DNA of 5,399 nt. It comes from Oligoflexia bacterium (GTDB lineage Bacteria; Bdellovibrionota; UBA1018). Both the position numbers and the translations under genes were made by a program. Of the stretch, positions 5,278-5,399 are shown piece by piece (within the stretch, counting starts at the first letter, position 1; each line of letters starts with the position of its first letter). The DNA lies in the NCBI GenBank assembly GCA_025352185.1, contig JANXTV010000516.1, forward strand, positions 1-5,399, written 5' to 3'. The notes below the pieces were generated by a model. It had not been told where the DNA came from and did not search any database. It saw nothing but the letters and a program-made list of their open reading frames with translations.

Positions 5278-5397
5278 CTAAAATCCCTTCAGTTTTAACG
5301 AGGTATTCCAAAAGCGAAGTGGAATACAGACCGAAAGGACCCAATCAGTATAACCGATTTCGGGGCCTACTTCCACGGAGGAGTCGGGTAAACTGCC
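5278..5397 (-). CDS. Possible C-terminal end of an upstream minus-strand gene (partial)
   Basis: One minus-strand frame is open from the right edge of the window for 39 codons and closes with TAG at 5280-5278. The other two minus frames close earlier, at about 5367 and 5345. The visible peptide is moderately hydrophobic with several aromatic residues and ends in NTSLKLKGF. A final phenylalanine is seen in many outer-membrane barrel proteins, but the alternation here does not match a standard last strand, so I assign no function. Support comes from the reasonable codon mix and from the hairpin starting about 19 bases after the stop. Against it, an open run of 39 codons can occur by chance. The beginning lies outside the window. 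Confidence 0.35.
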   Translation of the reverse strand, partial: GSLPDSSVEVGPEIGYTDWVLSVCIPLRFWNTSLKLKGF

Positions 5398-5399
5398 GG

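Noticed and set aside
5303..5327. Perfect 8-bp inverted repeat GTATTCCA/TGGAATAC as a terminator or riboswitch stem
   Set aside because: No U-run follows on either strand, it fits no riboswitch I know, and it falls in the open right-edge frame. Kept only as an unexplained inverted repeat.
5347..5352. TATACT on the minus strand as a -10 promoter box
   Set aside because: The hexamer 17 bases upstream (TGGAAG) is a poor -35 match, and the site lies inside the possible end of the upstream gene.

Overview
The window comes from a bacterial chromosome of moderate GC content (mid-50s per cent by eye). Two genes have E. coli-type relatives linked to a Gram-negative envelope: the cardiolipin synthase/YbhP-like pair and the YqjD/YqjE-like small membrane proteins. 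I cannot assign a phylum. There are no insertion sequences, CRISPR arrays, tRNAs or rRNAs that I can recognise. All seven well-supported genes lie on the minus strand and read from right to left.

Right flank (about 5097-5399): the edge may hold the last 39 codons of an upstream minus-strand gene, ending at 5278. It is followed by a weak terminator-like hairpin (5233-5259), an 11-bp-period direct repeat (5184-5202), and then the strong ribosome binding site of folE. No convincing promoter was found.

Main cluster: folE (GTP cyclohydrolase I, 5096-4425) is followed after 42 bases by three small membrane-protein genes. These are a YqjE/holin-X-like protein (4382-3837), a 73-residue DUF883/YqjD-like protein (3859-3638) and an 84-residue protein (3641-3387). 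The last two share a gapless W-x3-NP plus three-glycine helix motif and look like tandem paralogues. Next come an organophosphate:phosphate antiporter of the GlpT/UhpT type (3390-2050), a cardiolipin synthase-like phospholipase D enzyme (2053-887) and a YbhP-like endonuclease/exonuclease/phosphatase-fold protein (890-156). The last four junctions are all 4-base ATGA overlaps, and the one before them is a 23-base overlap. Everything from 4382 to 156 is therefore almost certainly one translationally coupled operon, and folE may head it.

How the genes may work together: two known E. coli arrangements, yqjD-yqjE and ybhP-clsB, appear fused here with an organophosphate transporter between them. 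My inference is a membrane-maintenance or phospholipid-remodelling operon. Membrane-anchored helical proteins would act in the inner membrane, the transporter would supply or recover a phosphorylated C3 or sugar compound, and the last two enzymes would handle phosphodiesters. The link of folate/pterin synthesis to this is unexplained. Left flank (1-155): no gene can be assigned, but several short hairpins are packed together, one of which could terminate plus-strand transcripts arriving from the left.
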